Shown one piece after another: positions 1 to 13,431 of a DNA stretch of 64,000 bases. How positions within the stretch are numbered: the stretch's first letter is position 1; the number at the start of each line of letters is the position of its first letter. The notes beneath the pieces are model-generated. The model was not told the DNA's origin and ran no database searches. It saw nothing but the letters and a program-made list of their open reading frames with translations. Source of the DNA: Raphanus sativus (Eukaryota > Streptophyta > Magnoliopsida > Brassicales > Brassicaceae); NCBI RefSeq assembly GCF_000801105.2, contig NC_079515.1, forward strand, positions 4,402,001-4,466,000. The letters run 5' to 3'. The translations under genes were made by a program, and so were the position numbers.

Positions 1-71
1 TTGTGTAAATATTCCTAAATATTAGCCTTTTTATATATACGCTATCTATTCATCTTCCCATCGTCTACGCC

Positions 72-83
72 TATATAAATATC
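72..83 (+). promoter_or_regulatory. TATA box of RPA1-like gene 1
   Basis: TATATAAATATC lies 75 bases before the ATG at 147. The same 12-mer lies 73 bases before the ATG of the paralogous gene at 19771, so the core promoter was duplicated with the gene. Confidence 0.6.
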
Positions 84-146
84 ACTCTTCATCACACCTT
101 ACCTAACCATTCAAAATATCAAAGCTTTTAATCCTCATATTCAATC

Positions 147-2175
147 ATGGATTCGATAATCAAATTGAGCACTTTAAGTGAGATCAAGCCTTACAAATCT
201 GGCTGGAGAGTTGCTGTTAAAGTGATTCATAAATGGGTTTCATTCAGTCATCAGTTTGGTGCATGTCTTGAAATGGTGTTAGCCGATAAAAACGTAAGTT
301 CGAACCTACTTTTTCACGTTATTTTGATGCTTTTTATATATGATCTAAGCCCGCAAATGTCATTTTTAGGGTGTCAAAATACATGCAATTTGCAAACAGA
401 AGCTAATGCAACGATTTGAGAACCAATGTGGTGTCGGTGAATGGAAAATTATTACCAATTTTTTATTAAGTGCTGCATCCGGCATGAATCGACCCTCCAA
501 CCATGTTTACAAAATTGAGTTCATGATTCAGACATCAATTACGGACTGTAACTTGACATGCGACGACAACATGTTCCTTGATCTCCATGATTTTTCCACC
601 ATTATAGATGGTTCGCGTGATAATCGTTTTCTTATTGGTATTGTGATTTGCTTATGATTTTTTCTCATTATATTATATATGTTCTGAAAAATTTAACTAA
701 CATTTTGCATAACAGATGTCATTGGAGTGATCTTAGACTTTGGATCTAACGATATTGTTCAAGGGGCAAGGAAAGAAGTAATCAAAGTGGAGTTTACTTT
801 GAGAGATATCAAGTATGTTTATTATATATAATCTCTAAACGTATCGCTATAATATATCTCATAACTATTTTTTTTTGTCTCAGCAACCATCATCTAAAAT
901 GCTGCATTTCGGGTAAATTGGCTGAGGTTTTGATTCAAGATGCCAAACCAAAAAATGGAGATATTTGTCTAATTCGATTTGCCAAAATATTCAAATATGA
1001 TGGTATTTTATACAATGAACATGATAAGGATTCTAATTATTTTTTCTATTATGTGTTCATATTGATACATAAATTGTGTTTTTTTTTTCAGATTATTGGC
1101 GAGTCTACAACACATTTAATTGTACTTTGGTGTTTATAAACCCAGCTATCAAAGACGCCCAAGCACTTAAACAAAAGCAAGTATCTCATATACAATATAA
1201 AGTATTCTAACAAACTGCAGTATATAATTTATCCTAATATTTGTTTGTAGGTTTGGTCAAGATGTAATCGTCCTTGATAAGAACAACAATATCAGTGACA
1301 AGTTACAGATCAATGAAAAGCCCCTGAAATGGTCTCAATTTCCTTTCTTAACCATTCAAGAGATGAAACGATCTGATAAGGTTTGTTTCTATTGTGTGTA
1401 TAACGATAATTCTTTTCAAACATCATTTTTATACTGCTTTGTTTTGTTTATAGGATGGAAATTGCAGACTAATTTGTTCAGTTTATGCCATTGATACATC
1501 GGATGGATGGTGGTATTGTGCTTGTGTTGTCTGCGAGAGTAAGGTTGTCAAACCACGTATTGTATTTGGTGAATCGGATGTGCCAAATTGGTGGTGTGAA
1601 ATTTGTCAGCATAATGTTACCAAGGTTTCACCAAGGTGAAAATTTTAAGTTTAAAATAACATGACAAGATGTGTGACCTTTTGTTTTTTCTAACATTATG
1701 CATTTGTGCTCTACTTTGTATTCAGGTACAAATTTGATTTGCTTGTGCAAGATCAAACCGGTGAAACAAAATTTACTCTACCTGACTCTGTTGCAACATA
1801 TATTGTGAAAAAATCTGCATCAAAAGTTGTGAATGTTTTGATTGACCAGGTGATATATTATTTACTTAGAATAATACTTCCTAATATTATTATTTAGTTA
1901 TTACTACGTAAACGATACTTTTGTAATTATATGTACAGGTTGAAGATCAAGATATGTTGCCATCTGAGATTGTCGAGATTGTTGGGAAATCTTATGGATT
2001 TGGAATTTCAGTAGACAAAAACAACAACTCTAATGTATTGGCCACATTCAATGCAATGAAAGTTTGGAGTCTCAATGATGCTATATGGAAAAGAACCAAG
2101 TCTCTACACCAGAACTCAGTTTATTCCAGGAAGAAGCAATGCACAGATTTGAATAGGATTGATAAAAGTGGCTGA
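147..2175 (+). CDS. RPA1-like (RPA 70 kDa subunit-like) single-strand DNA-binding protein, copy 1
   Basis: Nine exons can be joined in frame: 147-293, 370-637, 716-812, 884-1002, 1092-1176, 1251-1380, 1454-1635, 1726-1849 and 1939-2175, giving about 462 aa. The order is an N-terminal OB fold (DUF223-like, from about residue 8), a second OB fold, then a C-terminal OB fold with a zinc ribbon (CVVC and CEIC pairs in exon 7). Such proteins bind single-stranded DNA; RPA1-like genes are regular passengers of plant Helitrons and probably help rolling-circle replication. Exon 5 appears to end at a GC donor (GCAAGT at 1177), the only choice that keeps the conserved K-F junction. Its closest relative here is the gene at 19771. 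It has no in-frame stops. Whether it works for the Helitron or the host is inference. Confidence 0.85.
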
Positions 2176-3285
2176 TATGATTCTGGATTAATTTTTTTAT
2201 TTTTAAGCTTTTTATTTTAGGATTTCTATTTGGTATGTTCTTGCTTTTTTTTTTGGTTTTAGTTTTTATATATTATGTGTTTTAGGTTTTCTTATTCTGG
2301 ATTCGTGTTTCGTTTCGATTTGTCTTAATTCAATTAATAAAATTGATTTTTAAAATTTTGTATATAAATTATATAAGATGATATTATTAAAAGTGAATGC
2401 ATAACAATCAACAATCATCATGTATTCCCCATTTTTCCTAACTATCCAGAATCAGTTCCATTCCTATCAGTTTCTAATAGTATTGAGAAATCGTTGCATA
2501 CCTTTGTATGGTTTAATATTATGCAACTCATGTCCCCCCTCCTGTATATAAATCTTTTTCCATGCATCCAGAATATCTCTCTGTAAAAAAATTAACATAA
2601 CAATGTCTATTAAAAACTGCAGCGTGCCTAACACACACATATAGATAAACAAATATTATCTACTGATACTTTTTTTTTAGGATTATATTTTTTTCATGTA
2701 AGATGATCTTTTAAGTGCATTTTAAATATTTTTTAACAGAATATTCTAACACTTGCATATATTCAGATAGTTAGTATTTTGACATATTAAACACGCGAAT
2801 AACTTTATTATCTTATCCCGCCCAAATTCTTTTATAATTCAATATTGTTTAAATTAAAACAAAAGAATATAATGTGAAATAACCAACTTTTTCGAATATG
2901 CCAAAACCACTATATTTCTGTTTAAAATACTTCAACTAACTTGATACTCAATAAGTTTTTTTGGTTTGAATAAATTCTCTAACTATTTCAAATTTGACCT
3001 TGCTATTATATCGGCCTTCGCCCATATTATATATACGTACATTATTCTCTAACTAACTTCATATTTTTTTCATGTCTAACCAACTTTCGAATATGCCAAA
3101 ACCAATATATTTATGTTTAAAATACTTAAACTAACTTGATACTCAATAAGTTTGTTTCATCACAATATATTCTCTAACTATTTCAAATTTGATCTTGCTA
3201 TTATATCGGCCTTCGCCCACATTATATATACGTACCTTATTCTCCTCACGTTATTCACATTCATTTTCTCCAAACAATTGTAATC
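2176..3285. other. Intergenic region with duplicated promoter segment
   Basis: No gene was recognised. The 3' flank (about 2395-2480) resembles the flank of the third RPA1-like gene (about 22085-22165), both with a shared stretch around TCAGTTCCATTCCTAT. On the minus strand, 2515-2597 looks like a short exon between an acceptor (polypyrimidine-CAG) and a GTATGC donor. A direct repeat of about 155 bp follows at 2882-3042 and 3079-3235. Confidence 0.6.
2882..3235 (+). repeat. Tandem direct repeat in the RPA1-like gene 2 promoter
   Basis: Two copies of about 155 bp (2882-3042 and 3079-3235) share the order CCAACTTT...CGAATATGCCAAAACCA...CTTGATACTCAATAAG...TTATATCGGCCTTCGCCCA...ATTATATATACGTAC. 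The second copy ends about 50 bases before the ATG at 3286, so the repeat duplicates the TATA-like TTATATATA and the sequence upstream of it. Confidence 0.8.
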
Positions 3286-5727
3286 ATGTCTTCGAATAAG
3301 AAGTGTGTTTACCTTGATGAGGTCAAGCCGTGGAAATGGACTTGGTTGATAAATGTGAAAGTCCTGCACACATGGAAACCATCATTTACCGGGTTTGGGG
3401 AAAGTATGGAAATCATCTTTGCTGATAAAAAGGTATACGTCATTCGTCATCCTTAAAGAGTTCTTTTACTGTAACATTAATCATAGATTACTGTATATAG
3501 TATAGATGAATGTGGTTTGTCGTGTTATTTTATCTATTCTGTGAGATTTATTTTGAAATAATATTTAAACATTAAAGTGATTGTCATTGTTATCATGCAG
3601 GGCTTCAAAATACAAGCTACATGTAAGAATAATTATATGAAATCATTGGGGGATGAATGTATTGTGGGTGAATGGAAGACTGTTGAGAACTTCCAAGTCA
3701 GTCCGGCTGGAAAAACTTTCAGACCAACAAATAACATCCACAAGATCACTTTCATCAAGCAAACAATTATCAAGACATCTGATGTGGAAAACGATGACAT
3801 GTTCCTTGCATTAGCATCATTTGATTCTGTTCTCGCTGGTAAAATGGATTCTGATTTTTTGATAGGTAATATTATAAAGATACTTTAATCTACTTCTGTT
3901 GCTTATTATTGTCATTATACATTATTCTAATTTGTATTGTATTTTTTTTTAGATATTATTGGTCAGGCCATAGATGTCTCAGAGCTTCAAACTCTCAATT
4001 GTGTTGGAAAGGAGAGGAAGAAAATTGAATTCAACTTGAGAGACATTAAGTATAGATGTTATTATTCATATATTATTTGTTTATTAATGGTCTTACTAAT
4101 TATAACCTCCTTTTTGTAGCGATCAACGAATTGCATGTTGTTTGTGGGGTAAGTTTGCTGAAATTATGGATTCTCATAGAGAAGAGGCACAATTTGGAGT
4201 TGTTGTGTGTCTGCTCCGATTTGCAAAACTCGGTTCATTTAGAGGTGAAATAATTGATTGTTATGCATTCTGATTTGAGTATCAAGAATTAATACTTTGT
4301 TATTAAATATTTTTATAGGTAAAATCCAAGTGTCTAATGCTTATGATTCGTCGCAATTGATTTTTGATCCCAACATCAAAGAAGTCGAGGAGCTTAAAGA
4401 AATGTACATTTTCTACCCTTTAAACCTATACAATTTTTTGGATAAGTATTTATATGTCAATATTACTAGATCATTAGTGTTCGAATTATATATAGGTTCA
4501 AACTTAATGGTGATAATTTGAGTATGGTTGAGACATCTGAAGAAGGAAAACAGCTTTCACTTCCTAACGTTCAAAAAAAAATGGACACTTGGAATCAGAC
4601 AGAGGATATAACCGTATCTGAGCTTTTGAATTCTACCCAGGTATAAATTAAACACTCTTTTAGCTTAATTATATTTTTGAAACCAATTTTCAATTTATCG
4701 TGATCCTGTATAATGCGATTCTGAATTTTGATTATGTTTATGTGTATTTTTTTGAAGATTGGAAAATGTAAGGTTGTGGCTACAATCTATGCTATAGATA
4801 CCAACTATGCATGGTATTATTTTGGGTGTGAATTGTGTCAAACAAGGACTTATAAAGATCTAGATCAACCGATCAACAATACACCTGAATTCTGGTGTGA
4901 AAAGTGCAACCAGAATGTGATAAATGTTGGACCAAAGTATTGTTTTCTGTCCCAAGTTCATGTATAATGTTTCATAATAATTGATATAAATATTCATGTG
5001 GAATTTTATTTTTAGGTTTAAGCTGCATTTGAAGGTTAAAGATGATACAGCTGAAACAAAATTGCTTCTTCTTGATTGGATTGCTTCCCCATTGTTAGGA
5101 GTTAAAGCTGAAAAAATTTTGGATGGTTCATTGGAAGAGGTATTTTGTTTGTGTTTTTTTTTTATTTAGATTTATAAATTTATTCCTTTGTTTTGTTTAT
5201 AAGCTAGAGGATCCCGAGATGTTGCCTCCATGTATCATCGATATTGTTGGGAAGACATTTAAGTTTGGTGTTGATGTGGTAAAAGATAACATCAGTAAGG
5301 GATATGAAATTTATAAGGTTCTAAAAGTGTGGTCAGTCTACAACACATTAATGGTTGATTCCCAGTCAGATGCTATTATAGAGACCGGGGCATCAACACA
5401 TTCTGTTTCTGAGGTAATTTTAATCAGATTATATTTGTTCCGTGTGTAAGTATTTTTTAATAAATACGAGTAGCTATTATAATCTACTTATATATTACCT
5501 CATAGCTATAAATGCTGATTTGTTCTATTATACAGGGATCCCTATTAACTTACAGTGACGAGAGTTCTGGCTTGGCGAAGACTCCTTCTAAGCGATCACA
5601 ATACGAGTTAGGAGACCTGACAGACACCAACTCCACATCAAAGACGCGGCCTACAAAAATTATCAAAGTAGAAAAGATGAGCAATGAAGAACTAAGCTTA
5701 AAGAAAAGTGACTACCGCAACAAATGA
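3286..5727 (+). CDS. RPA1-like single-strand DNA-binding protein, copy 2
   Basis: Ten exons join in frame: 3286-3432, 3601-3865, 3953-4049, 4120-4244, 4319-4403, 4496-4640, 4758-4936, 5016-5139, 5204-5413 and 5536-5727, about 522 aa. Exon 1 is exactly 147 nt as in the other two copies and starts MSSNKKCVYLDEVKPWKWTW. Exon 7 carries the zinc ribbon (CELC and CEKC pairs) of the third OB fold. It is the most diverged of the three RPA1-like genes here and has an extra tenth exon giving a Ser/Thr/Lys-rich tail of about 64 aa with basic clusters, perhaps a nuclear-localisation tail. No in-frame stops were seen. Function is inferred from the RPA1 family and from the association of such genes with plant Helitrons. 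Confidence 0.83.
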
Positions 5728-6234
5728 TGAGCTGGATTGTCTTGATTTTATTGATTTGGTTTTATTATTTCACTTTCATAATAAGTGTTTATGAAACGCA
5801 ACTGTTTTTCCTTGGGATTTATTATCACGTTTTAAAATTTCTCAACTTTTATTCTTTTATTTTATAATAATAAATCTATGTTAAATTCATTCCTTGAACT
5901 TTTCATATTCTTGAATTCCTAAATGAAAACTGACATTTGAGAATATCTAGAGACATGCAATAAAAGTTTAACTTTTTACCTTGGCAATGACAAGACTTAA
6001 CCATGCTCAACAGTTTTATAAAGTGTGTGATGTCCATCAACTTGGTCAAATCAGCTTGGTCGATTTCTTTATATTGCATGTCTCCCTATTCCCATTTTTG
6101 CAATTCCTCCATCTACCTGAAACAAAAGAGAGAAACACTTCTTTAATCCTTTCGAATTTCTTTTTACTTCCACCTTCACAAACACAAATAACAATATTTT
6201 AAATCTCTCATCCAAGAAAAACAAACCATCAGAG
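5728..6234. other. Intergenic region between RPA1-like copy 2 and the F-box-like gene
   Basis: AT-rich sequence with no recognisable gene. It must contain the 3' UTR of the RPA1-like gene and the promoter of the gene at 6235. Confidence 0.5.
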
Positions 6235-6822
6235 ATGGTGTCAGATTCATCGGTTAACAATGGTTACATAATCGACATTGACTCTGATTTCGACGATTAT
6301 TCAGAGGCCGATCCGGATAACTACTTCAAAAATCTCAACCTACGATATTTTGCTGCCAAACCACAGGAAATGCTAGAGTACACTCAGTTAAAAGAAAAGT
6401 GTTTGGAGAATGACAACCCGGTTGCCCACTATATTGAGGGAATACTTAAGTACTTCGTAGAGGAGGAACATCGTGAAGGCCTGAGACATTTCCGACAAGC
6501 TTCCATTGGGAAAAATGATGACGGTACGTTTCTTTACGGTTTGTTAATGATGGTTCGTGGTCACTATTGGAAGGGGCGAAAGTATATGGATAAACTTCAA
6601 TGGCTGGAAAAACCATCGAGGTCCAATCAATGCTGGGAGAGAATCAAGAACTCCCTAAGTTCAATTCCGTGTAATTACAATCAGGATGATTATTCGGAGA
6701 TGGTTAACATTCGACCACGGAGACATTGTCATCCCGAGGATGACTTAACTTTAGTTTGTGATGAGTGTTACTACTACAAAAGGGCTTATCAATGGTTTTC
6801 CTTTGCTACCCGTGAAGAATAA
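6235..6822 (+). CDS. F-box-family-like protein lacking the F-box (At2g35280/At1g67623-like C-terminal region)
   Basis: Single exon, 195 aa, ATG at 6235. It starts with an acidic stretch (DIDSDFDDYSEADPDNY). The rest follows the C-terminal pattern of Brassicaceae F-box proteins such as At2g35280 and At1g67623: NPVAHYIEGILKYF, GLRHFRQASIGKNDDGTFLYGLLMM, KGRKYMDKLQW, then CW..I..SL and a Cys-rich end (CHPEDD..LVCDECYYY). In the family this part forms Sel1/TPR-like helices with a Cys-rich tail, after an N-terminal F-box that binds SKP1. No F-box is present and no upstream exon was found, so it cannot be assumed to join an SCF ubiquitin ligase. It lies between RPA1-like genes and the RepHel gene, so it may be Helitron cargo. 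Confidence 0.7.
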   Translation: MVSDSSVNNGYIIDIDSDFDDYSEADPDNYFKNLNLRYFAAKPQEMLEYTQLKEKCLENDNPVAHYIEGILKYFVEEEHREGLRHFRQASIGKNDDGTFLYGLLMMVRGHYWKGRKYMDKLQWLEKPSRSNQCWERIKNSLSSIPCNYNQDDYSEMVNIRPRRHCHPEDDLTLVCDECYYYKRAYQWFSFATREE

Positions 6823-7500
6823 GAAATGGAGGAGTTGTTGTGTGTAAGTGTATCCATGCACTATGTTTAAATTTGTTTTTTCAGTTCTTGCACTATGTAA
6901 TCCTCTATGCTACTCTGTTGTTGTACGTTGGTTTGATGTCTGAGTGTTTATGTTGTTGTGTTTATTTATCTATGTTATTGTTCTAATTTTGTATTTTCAG
7001 TTAATGTAAGATATGTATTATAATTTGCTGTTTTTGTTCATTGAAAAATTATTACTGCTTTAAGGGTCGTAGAAGGTAAGTTATTTGATGGTTTCATGAG
7101 AAAAAAAATAATCAGTATTTGTAATATTCAGCAACTATTTATAACATAGATAAACAAAATAGTCAGTTATTAAAAATCGGACCGAAAATAATATACCTTA
7201 TCGATATTATAATATCAATAGTTTATAATAACGTGTAATGTCAATGCAATTGTTAAGAATATTACACCATTTAAAAACTATATATTATTTTAGATGTTAT
7301 ATTATATCAAGTGAATTAATATTGACAAATCTGTTAATATTATATCTTAACAATATTTATGTGATCTAAACAACAAAAACAAACACAATCTAAGATCATA
7401 TAAGAATATCTCTACAAGATAAACAAGACTATTTTGTTCCAAATTATTTCAGATTCATCATAGAGAGCGAGACTGTTTCGAATGAACCATCTATGAGAAA
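6823..7500. other. Gene-free AT-rich stretch before the RepHel gene
   Basis: No coding potential was recognised. It should hold the 3' UTR of the F-box-like gene and the promoter and leader of the Helitron RepHel gene. Confidence 0.45.
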
Positions 7501-10500
7501 ATGAAGAATCCTAAGAAAGACGACTCTCAGCCAAAGAAACGGAAACATATTATCAATGAGAACAATGCTTCTACTTACAGCGCTAAAAAAAACAAAAGCA
7601 AAGAATCCGTTGTTCTGCAAGATGTCACGAACGTACCTAACAAAAATGGTGTTGTTTCCTATATATACCTTTATCTATTTAACTCCAAGTTCAAGTATAT
7701 TTTTGTTTCTGCATAATATAGTAGTTTATATATTATTTTGATTCTAGACTATGCTTTTTACTCACGTAATTATATCTGATAACAGAGCCATAATGTATAA
7801 GAAGTAACTATAAATAACTTTTTCTTTGATTAATGTTGTAGACAATGAGACTAGAGAACAAGTTAATCCTACCATGAAGACTAGACCGGAATCGAAAGCT
7901 GTTTTGGAGCTACCAATCAGACGTAGGTTTTATATACTATTATCGTATTTTAACTGTATAGATATTACATACTATATTTTTCACTTGATTTGTTATTGTT
8001 GCTTTACAGCTATGGGCCTCAGGTCACTTAAGAATACAATACGGCAAGTTAATAGGGAGATGAACTCTACAAGCAGCATTGCTCTAAGCGATACACAATT
8101 CAGACTATCCTCTCAGAATAACACAGGAACATTTCGTTCTATTGTTACTGACAATTTGGAAGCATCTCAATGTTAATCTTAAACCCTTATATAATGTTTT
8201 TGTCATCGCCCGCGTCCTATTTAGATCAATTAAACTATGATGCAGCTCATATTCAATTACCGAGAGTTGGAATTTCAGTAAACGAGTCTCAAGATATGCA
8301 TTCTACCCCTAACTCAATGATTCGAACACCCCCGAGCAATCAGTCTATACCTCTGAAATCTATTTTTGGCAGGGTATTTAAGGATGTAACCAACTTACCT
8401 CATGGTAGTTTGAAGAACTCGCAGTCGCCATCGCCATATATATCTCCTTCGGGAGTTAACTCAGGAACGCAATCTCCATTTGTGCCTTCTAGCAGTAGAT
8501 CGATCTGTAAAAGTAAGAGTAGACATTATTAATTCTTTTATATTATATTTACTGATTAGGAGTCAAAGAAGTTGTATTTGACACATCTACATAATTTTTA
8601 CAGATAAGCATACAAAGGAGAATCAGCATACAACACCCAGAATAAATAAATTTGGTGGTCTTAAGTGTTGTTATTAAATATCATGTTACTGTTGTTACAA
8701 TAATAACATTCTGAAGATGCTTAATGTAATCTTATTTTATTTTTAGGCGGCAGTTTCGGTAAAGAGAATTTACATCCTAATGAGCCTAATATTGCTGACA
8801 TTTTGAACTCAGGTAAACCATTTTAAATTATGATGCAAACGAATATGATGTTATATGTTAAATTTATTGGGATTTAACAACGAGAAATGTTACAGACGTA
8901 GGTCAGTATGCTCAGACATATGATTTGAGCAGTGAAGAAAGCGATACCTATTCTTCTCTTTCATCTCATTCACCGTATATATTTAAAGATGTGGATTCAC
9001 CCAAGTTTGATTTTCAAAGAGTAATTAACAAGGTTAAAGCCCGGGAACTATTTTCTGCCCAAAGCAAAAAGAAAAAACAATCAAAGACATCTCTGATAAA
9101 AATTGGTAATTATTGACTAACCAGTTCTGTAAGTCTATTTTTTATAAGATATAAATTTTTAGTTTAACCAACCAAACTCTGTGTTTTACAGCCTATGTTG
9201 ACGAGGGTAATCCTACATTCCAATGCAAGTTCTGTAAAGCCAAACTGTGGTATGGTGAACGTTTAGACAGAAAGACTAATTCAAAGAAGGATCCAATTTT
9301 TTCGATCTGTTGTGGACAAGGACAAGTCACACTACCTATGTTAAGAGAGAGCCCTTTGGTCATCAAAAAACTGCTTTATGGAAAAGATGCGAAAAGTCGG
9401 TACTACCAGAACAACTTGAGATCATTGAACATGCTGTTTTCTTTCACTTCTCTTGGTGGTAAAGTTGATCGCTCTATTCCTAATGGTGTTGGTCCGAAAA
9501 CTTTTACAATGCAAGGGGAAAACTACCATTTAATGGGCAGTATGAAACCAGATTCCGGTGACTCCGCTAAGTTTTCTCAGCTTTATATTGTTGACATTGA
9601 ATCCGAAGTTGAAGATAGAGACGCTGTTCTGAGGTATTGACCCATCAATAATAAAAAGAATTTTTTGTTTGGCAGTGGCGTGTTGTTTATCATTATTGGT
9701 TTCATTTTGTTTCAGCAAATACAAGACAGAGACAGATAAAACTAAGAAGCTTGAGTTGAGAAAGCAGATTATTGAGGATATAATAAAAGTGCTTGACGAT
9801 GTTAATCCGTATGTTAAGCAGTTTCGGCAGGCAAGGGAAAGATTGAGCATGGAAGCTAACGAGAAGTTCCATATGAGGATAGTGAGTACTCGCGAGAAAG
9901 ATGGAAGGACTTATGATACTCCAACTGCGTCTGAGGTGGCCGCATTAATTCCTGGAGACTTTAATTTGGAGATGGACAGGCGTGACATTGTTTTACAGGA
10001 AAAACAATCCGGCAGTTTAAAAAGAATTAGTGAGATACATCCTTCTTATCTTGCACTTCAGTATCCCCTTATTTTTTCATATGGTGAAGATGGATTCAGA
10101 CTCGGTATTAAAAAAAGGGATTCTCCTGCTGCTGAGAAATTGAAGAGAAAGGATATAAGTATGAGGCAATGGTTTGCTTTCCGTCTTTTTGAAAGAGATG
10201 GCGAGTGCCAGACTCTTCTGAACTCAAGAAGATTATTCCAGCAGTTTCTGGTTGATGCATTCACAACTATAGAAACTAACCGTATCTGTTTTTTGAAGCA
10301 GAATCAGAAAAGTTTGAGGTCAGACAGTTACGACTCGATCAAACAGTCTGAGAACGATGGGAAAATTGATATGAATGATCAGGGTTCCAGATTTATTTTG
10401 CCATCATCTTTCACCGGTTCACCAAGATACATGAAGAATAACTATCTAGACGCAATGGCTATTTGTAAACACTATGGTTTCCCTTCGTTGTTTATCACGT

Positions 10501-12775
10501 TTACATGCAATCCAAAATGGCCGGAGATTACAAGATATCTATCCCTACGGAATTTGAATGCAGAGGATAGGCCTGAAATTGTTTCAAGAGTTTTCAAGAT
10601 GAAGTTGGAATCACTTATGACAGTTTTAACAGATGGCGAGCTCTTAGGCAAAACTCTGGCATGTAAGTATTGCTATTACTATCGATTGATCTATTCACAT
10701 ATGTGTATTTTCGACTGTCAGTATTATAATTACCTAATTTTAAAATTTTGTGCAGCGATGTATACAGTTGAGTTTCAGAAACGTGGGTTGCCGCACGCTC
10801 ACATATTGTTATTCATGCATCCAAGTTCTAAGATTCTCACAACCGAGCACATTGACCAGATCATTTCAGCTGAGATTCCAGATAGAGATGAAGACCCTGA
10901 ACTCTATGAAGTGGTTAAAGACATGATGATTCATGGTCCTTGTGGTGTTGTCAACTCTAAATCACCGTGTATGGAGAACGGAAGATGTTCCAAACAATTT
11001 CCGAAGGCTTTTTCGTCCAACACTACTGTTAATAAAGAGGGATTTCCAATCTACCGTAGACGTGATGATGGTCATTTTGTTGAGAAAAAAGGTTTCAAGT
11101 GCGACAATAGATATGTTATACCATATAACAGAACTCTTTCGCTTATGTTCAAAGCTCATATTAATGTTGAGTGGTGCAATCAGTCGGGATCTATCAAATA
11201 CTTATTCAAGTATATCAACAAGGGACATGATAGGATTACCGTTACTGTTGCACCGCCGAAAGAAGTAGGATCATCCGATCACAGTGGGTTGAACCAAAAT
11301 GGAGATCAAGAACAAAAAAATGAAATTAAAGATTTTTTCGATGGCAGGTACATATTTTAAGTTTCATTTGCTTTTAATATTAACTTTTTGACAATTACAA
11401 GTATTTTATTTTTCAGATATGTATCTGCCTGTGAATCTGCATGGAGAACTCTAAAGTTCCCAATTCACTACAGATCGGTGCCTGTTGAGAAAATTCAGTT
11501 TCATTTGCCAGGAAAGCAGAATATAGTGTTTAAGGACGACGACACATTTGAGGAAGTAACAAGTCGGGTGCTGATTCAGAATACCTATATCATGGCATGG
11601 TTTGAGTTGAATAAGGTTAGTGAGGTTGCTAGAAAGCTGACTCTAGCTGAAATTCCTACAATGTTTATTTGGAACAAAAAGGAAAGAAAATTACAAAAAA
11701 GAAAAAGGGGTTTCTGCCTTGGGAGGATTAACTATGCACCCAAGAAGTTTGAGGAAGCATATTATCTGCGTGTATTGCTGAATATTGTCCGTGGACCAAC
11801 CAGTTTTGAAGATATAAGGACTTTCAATAATGTGCTATATCCTTCGTTCAAGGAATGTTGTTTTGCTCGGGGTTTATTAGAAGATGACCAAGAATACATT
11901 GACGATATAGTCAGGTCAAGCTTCACGAGTTCTGCAGCCTGTCTGCGACATTTATTTGCTGTTATGCTCATGTCGATGACCTTATCAATGCCAGAAAAAG
12001 TTTGGGAAAATACATGGGAGTTTCTTTCAGAAGACATTGAGTATCGGCTGAGAAAACGGTTGAACAGACAAGGTTATTTATCTTATCTTTTGCTTTATTT
12101 ATCAGTCGAGATTAGAATTTGATTATTTACATATGCTTCCTTTTTAACATGTAATTTTTTCTACAGATCTATGTTTAAGTGATGCTGACAAAAAAGAAGG
12201 AGCTCTATTGGAGATTGAAAAAATTTTGAAGATTAATGGAACTTCTCTGTCAAATTGGGATAAGATGCCAAAGCCCTTCTGCGATGCTCCTGATTTACAA
12301 AACGTTTTGATCACGGATGAGCTGAGTTACAACCGTGATAAGTTAAGAGAAGAGCATGATAGGGACGTTTTGAAAATGACTGATGAGCAAAAGATGATCT
12401 ACAAGGAGATTATTGATGCTGTTACGGAAAAAAAGGTGGACTTTTCTTTGTTTATGGATTTGGTGGTACTGGGAAGACGTTTTTGTGGAGATTATTATCT
12501 GCTGCTATTAGATCCAGAGGTGAGATTGCGTTGAATGTTGCATCAAGTGGTATTGCTTCCCTTCTGTTACAAGGAGGAAGGACTGCACATTCTAGATTCG
12601 GTATACCAATCAATCCAGATGAGTACTCCTTTTGTAATTTGCCACCAGGGACAGATGCTGCTAATTTGGTTAAAGAAGCCTCTATGATTATTTGGGATGA
12701 AGCACCGATGATGAGCAAGCACTGTTTTGAGTCACTCGATAGGAGCTTAGCAGACATTATGAGGATTAAAGAAAA
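7501..12775 (+). pseudogene. Helitron RepHel gene, 5' part (Rep domain and start of PIF1-like helicase), frameshifted and interrupted
   Basis: This encodes the replication initiator/helicase of plant Helitrons, which nicks and unwinds DNA for rolling-circle transposition. The N-terminal exons (about 7501-9105) are poorly conserved, with motifs such as LQDVTN and FKDVTNLPHG; one junction (near 7924/8011) did not join cleanly. The conserved part joins well: 9192-9633 (CKFC zinc-finger start), 9715-10662, 10756-11347, 11417-12072, then 12167 onward. The Rep catalytic region shows the HUH motif ([15 protein letters not shown], from about 10773) and the tyrosine motif [10 protein letters not shown] (about 11196-11225). 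The helicase shows Walker A GFGGTGKT (12456-12479) and Walker B IIWDEAPM (12687-12710). A one-base deletion in an A run (12428-12434) puts Walker A out of frame, and a CACTA element cuts the exon at 12775. The gene is therefore dead as it stands. Confidence 0.88.
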
Positions 12776-13431
12776 CACTACAGGAAATGTAGGTAGTAAT
12801 AGCGCACGAAAAGCGCTATGACTCATTTTTAATAGCGCTTCCTTGGACGCTCTGACATCGCCCGTTATAATAGGTCTGACCCTTTTAATAGCGGCTTTTC
12901 TTTGTGCTGTAATTAAGCGTACAATAATAGCGTGTTTAATTATGCAATTGTTAATATTTATAATAACGTTTTACAAATGTTATTAAAACCTAATAATTTG
13001 TGTTATTAATTAGTTTTTAAATTATCCGAAAATTTATTAATAATAATATTATAAAAACTAAATTAACCAAATATAATTGAATTTAGAATTAATCCAAATT
13101 TTAAAAATTAAATTTTATTCATTAATTAAAATTTGTTTACAAATAAAATCAGTTTATACATTAAACCAGAAAAAAAACCATAACCTAATTAACCAAACTT
13201 AAATAAACTAAAAATTTAATAACTAAAAAATTTAAACAAAACCTAATAAACCAAAATCTACAGCTCTACGTCTCTTTCTTCTCTTCTTGTTCGGCTTCAC
13301 CTACACCACCACCACCACTAGCTTTCTCTGCCATCTCCTTAAGCCTATGTTCTCTTACATCATCTCAATGGCTTGAGATGTCACAGCTAAAGTTTTTGTA
13401 CCTCTCTTTCTGGAAAGTTAAGCACTAGCAT

